From NCBI GenBank assembly GCA_021817355.1, contig JAKAVI010000352.1:1-8078 (forward strand): DNA of 8,078 bases, read 5' to 3'. Below the pieces are notes generated by a model. That model was not told where the DNA came from, did not search any database, and saw nothing but the letters and a program-made list of their open reading frames with translations. The position numbers were made by a program, and so were the translations under genes. Numbering within the stretch: position 1 is the stretch's first letter; each line of letters starts with the position of its first letter. The stretch comes from Pseudomonadota bacterium (GTDB taxonomy: Bacteria; Pseudomonadota; Alphaproteobacteria; Micropepsales; Micropepsaceae). This document shows positions 6,667-8,078 of the stretch, in pieces.

Positions 6667-6679
6667 TGACACCGTGTCA
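6667..6679. repeat. Perfect 6+6 inverted repeat TGACACCGTGTCA
   Basis: TGACAC and GTGTCA are perfect complements around a single central base. The form suits a dimeric DNA-binding protein better than an RNA hairpin, because a one-base loop cannot fold. It lies in the gap between ppdK and the hydrolase, about 150 bases upstream of the hydrolase start. No regulator is identified and chance occurrence is possible. Confidence 0.35.
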
Positions 6680-6725
6680 CGATAACCAAGAAAATCCTGA
6701 CTTTTCAGCGCATTCCGTACACGAA

Positions 6726-8078
6726 TTAATCGTGTTCACGCACTGATTGCAGTGCCGCCTGAGCCGCCGCAAGTCGGGCAATTGGCACGCGAAATGGCGA
6801 ACAGGAGACATAATCGAGTCCCGTGCGATGGCAAAATGCAATCGAATCCGGGTCTCCGCCATGCTCACCGCATATTCCAAGTTTCAGATTGGGACGTGTA
6901 GAACGGCCCCGCTCAGCGGCAATTTTGACGAGTTCACCCACTCCATCCTGGTCGATACTGACGAATGGATCACGCGAGATGAGGCCCTTGGCGAGATAAT
7001 CATTCAAGAATGCGGCTGCATCATCGCGACTGACGCCAAGGGTGGTTTGTGTCAAATCATTGGTGCCAAACGAAAAAAACTGCGCGACCTGAGCGATTTC
7101 GCCAGCTCGCAGCGCCGCCCGTGGCAATTCAATCATTGTACCCACGAGATAATCCGGCACAGTCCCCAGCTCAGCGCGAACCGCCTCAGCGACAGCTTCA
7201 ATACGCGCCTTTAGCCAGTCAATTTCGCTTTTGTAACCTACGAGTGGAATCATAATTTCAAGCTGAACTGCCCGTCCACCCCGCGCAGCAACAGCCACCG
7301 CGGCCTCAAAAATCGCGCGAGCCTGCATTTCATAGATTTCAGGATAGGTGATCCCAAGTCTGCAACCTCTGTGTCCGAGCATTGGATTGCTCTCATGCAA
7401 GGCAATCGCCCGCGCCCGCAGCTTCGCCGGATCGCTGCCAGCCGCGCGCGCCACCTCAGCGATCTCCGCGTCGGTTTTAGGTAGAAATTCATGCAACGGC
7501 GGGTCCAGCAATCGAATGGTTACCGGCAGACCCACCATCACCTCAAAGATGGCCTCAAAGTCGCTACGCTGCATCGGAAGTAGCTTGTCGAGCGCCGCTC
7601 TTCTATCGCTTTCGGCATCGGCCAGGATCATCTGCCGCACGGCAACAATCCGTTCCGCCTCAAAAAACATATGTTCAGTGCGGCAAAGGCCTATTCCCTC
7701 GGCACCAAACTTGCGTGCCGTCGCGGCATCCTCCGGTCGGTCCGCATTGGAGCGGATTTTCAGCTTGCGCACCGCATCCGCCCAACCCATCAATATTCCG
7801 AAATCGCCTGTAAGTTCGGGCTCACGCATGGGCACTGCGCCAAGAAATACCTGTCCCGTACTGCCATCAATGGTAACGACCTCACCACGGCTGACGCTCA
7901 GGCCTCCTGCTGTCATTACGCCATTCAGCGCATCAATCTTAAGCGTACCTGCTCCTGACACACACGGTCGTCCCATGCCACGGGCAACCACCGCTGCATG
8001 GCTCGTCATACCTCCGCGAGCAGTTAAAATACCCTTGGCGGCGTGCATACCATGAATATCTTCCGGACTGGTTTCAGT
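6726..8078 (-). CDS. ppdK: Pyruvate, phosphate dikinase, C-terminal part (cut by window edge)
   Basis: The enzyme interconverts pyruvate, ATP and phosphate with PEP, AMP and pyrophosphate in the cytoplasm. The visible 450 residues are roughly the C-terminal half. The frame is open to the window edge, so the ATG at 8048 is internal: residues TETSPEDIHG precede it and belong to the family. The fragment begins in the phosphohistidine domain, with the swivelling catalytic histidine at fragment residue 27 in GGMTSHAAV. The PEP/pyruvate-binding TIM barrel follows (about 95-448). It shows GLCRTEHMFF, MLGHRGCRLG, IMIPLV, MIELPRA, SFGTNDLTQTT, ICGEHGG with the catalytic Cys at fragment residue 403, and the C-terminal signature SCSPFRVPIARLAAAQ. 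No catalytic residue is missing in the visible part. It could serve gluconeogenesis or PEP/pyruvate balance; the direction cannot be told from sequence. The C-terminus at TAA 6726-6728 is intact. It lies upstream of the SleB-type hydrolase on the same strand. Confidence 0.97.
   Translation of the reverse strand, partial: TETSPEDIHGMHAAKGILTARGGMTSHAAVVARGMGRPCVSGAGTLKIDALNGVMTAGGLSVSRGEVVTIDGSTGQVFLGAVPMREPELTGDFGILMGWADAVRKLKIRSNADRPEDAATARKFGAEGIGLCRTEHMFFEAERIVAVRQMILADAESDRRAALDKLLPMQRSDFEAIFEVMVGLPVTIRLLDPPLHEFLPKTDAEIAEVARAAGSDPAKLRARAIALHESNPMLGHRGCRLGITYPEIYEMQARAIFEAAVAVAARGGRAVQLEIMIPLVGYKSEIDWLKARIEAVAEAVRAELGTVPDYLVGTMIELPRAALRAGEIAQVAQFFSFGTNDLTQTTLGVSRDDAAAFLNDYLAKGLISRDPFVSIDQDGVGELVKIAAERGRSTRPNLKLGICGEHGGDPDSIAFCHRTGLDYVSCSPFRVPIARLAAAQAALQSVREHD

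Noticed and set aside
6498..6689. A 63-codon minus-strand open frame in the ppdK-hydrolase gap
   Set aside because: It starts with TTG without a ribosome binding site, overlaps the hydrolase start in another frame, and resembles no protein I know.
7348..8055. A 235-codon open frame on the plus strand
   Set aside because: It lies fully antisense to ppdK, whose catalytic motifs are unambiguous; the Ser/Arg/Ala-rich translation is typical of a GC-rich shadow frame.
1..8078. CRISPR arrays, insertion sequences, toxin-antitoxin or defence genes
   Set aside because: No regularly spaced repeats, transposase motifs, terminal inverted repeats or small two-gene modules were found; I see no evidence of a new system of these kinds.

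Overview
The window looks like an ordinary chromosomal segment of an alphaproteobacterium; I cannot resolve the order. The grounds are the alphaproteobacterial style of the trigger factor C-terminus, a SleB-type cell wall hydrolase next to pyruvate phosphate dikinase, a possible CtrA-type TTAA-N7-TTAA box, and moderately high GC by eye. All recognisable full-size genes lie on the minus strand. The only plus-strand gene is a small broken one.

Read from low to high coordinates, the layout is: trigger factor (tig, 21-1385); a tRNA-Leu with anticodon UAG (1496-1580) just upstream of it; a YcbB-type L,D-transpeptidase with a lipoprotein signal (1706-3337); a divergent, apparently frameshifted Lpp/OprI-like alanine-zipper lipoprotein (3519-3799, plus strand); a short convergent gap with a strong hairpin; the bifunctional NAD(P)HX repair enzyme nnr (3975-5531); a 350-base stretch with no recognisable gene; a membrane-anchored SleB-family cell wall hydrolase (5882-6517); a regulatory-looking gap; and the C-terminal part of pyruvate phosphate dikinase (6726-8078), which runs off the window edge.

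Two themes stand out. Three genes concern the cell envelope: the L,D-transpeptidase, the OprI-like lipoprotein and the SleB hydrolase. The first two are divergent neighbours, which recalls the enzyme-substrate relation between L,D-transpeptidases and Braun-type lipoproteins. The others are housekeeping: protein folding at the ribosome, repair of damaged NAD(P)H, and pyruvate/PEP interconversion. No mobile element, CRISPR array, toxin-antitoxin pair or clearly new defence or biosynthetic system was seen. The most interesting item is the broken lipoprotein gene beside a lipobox-bearing L,D-transpeptidase.
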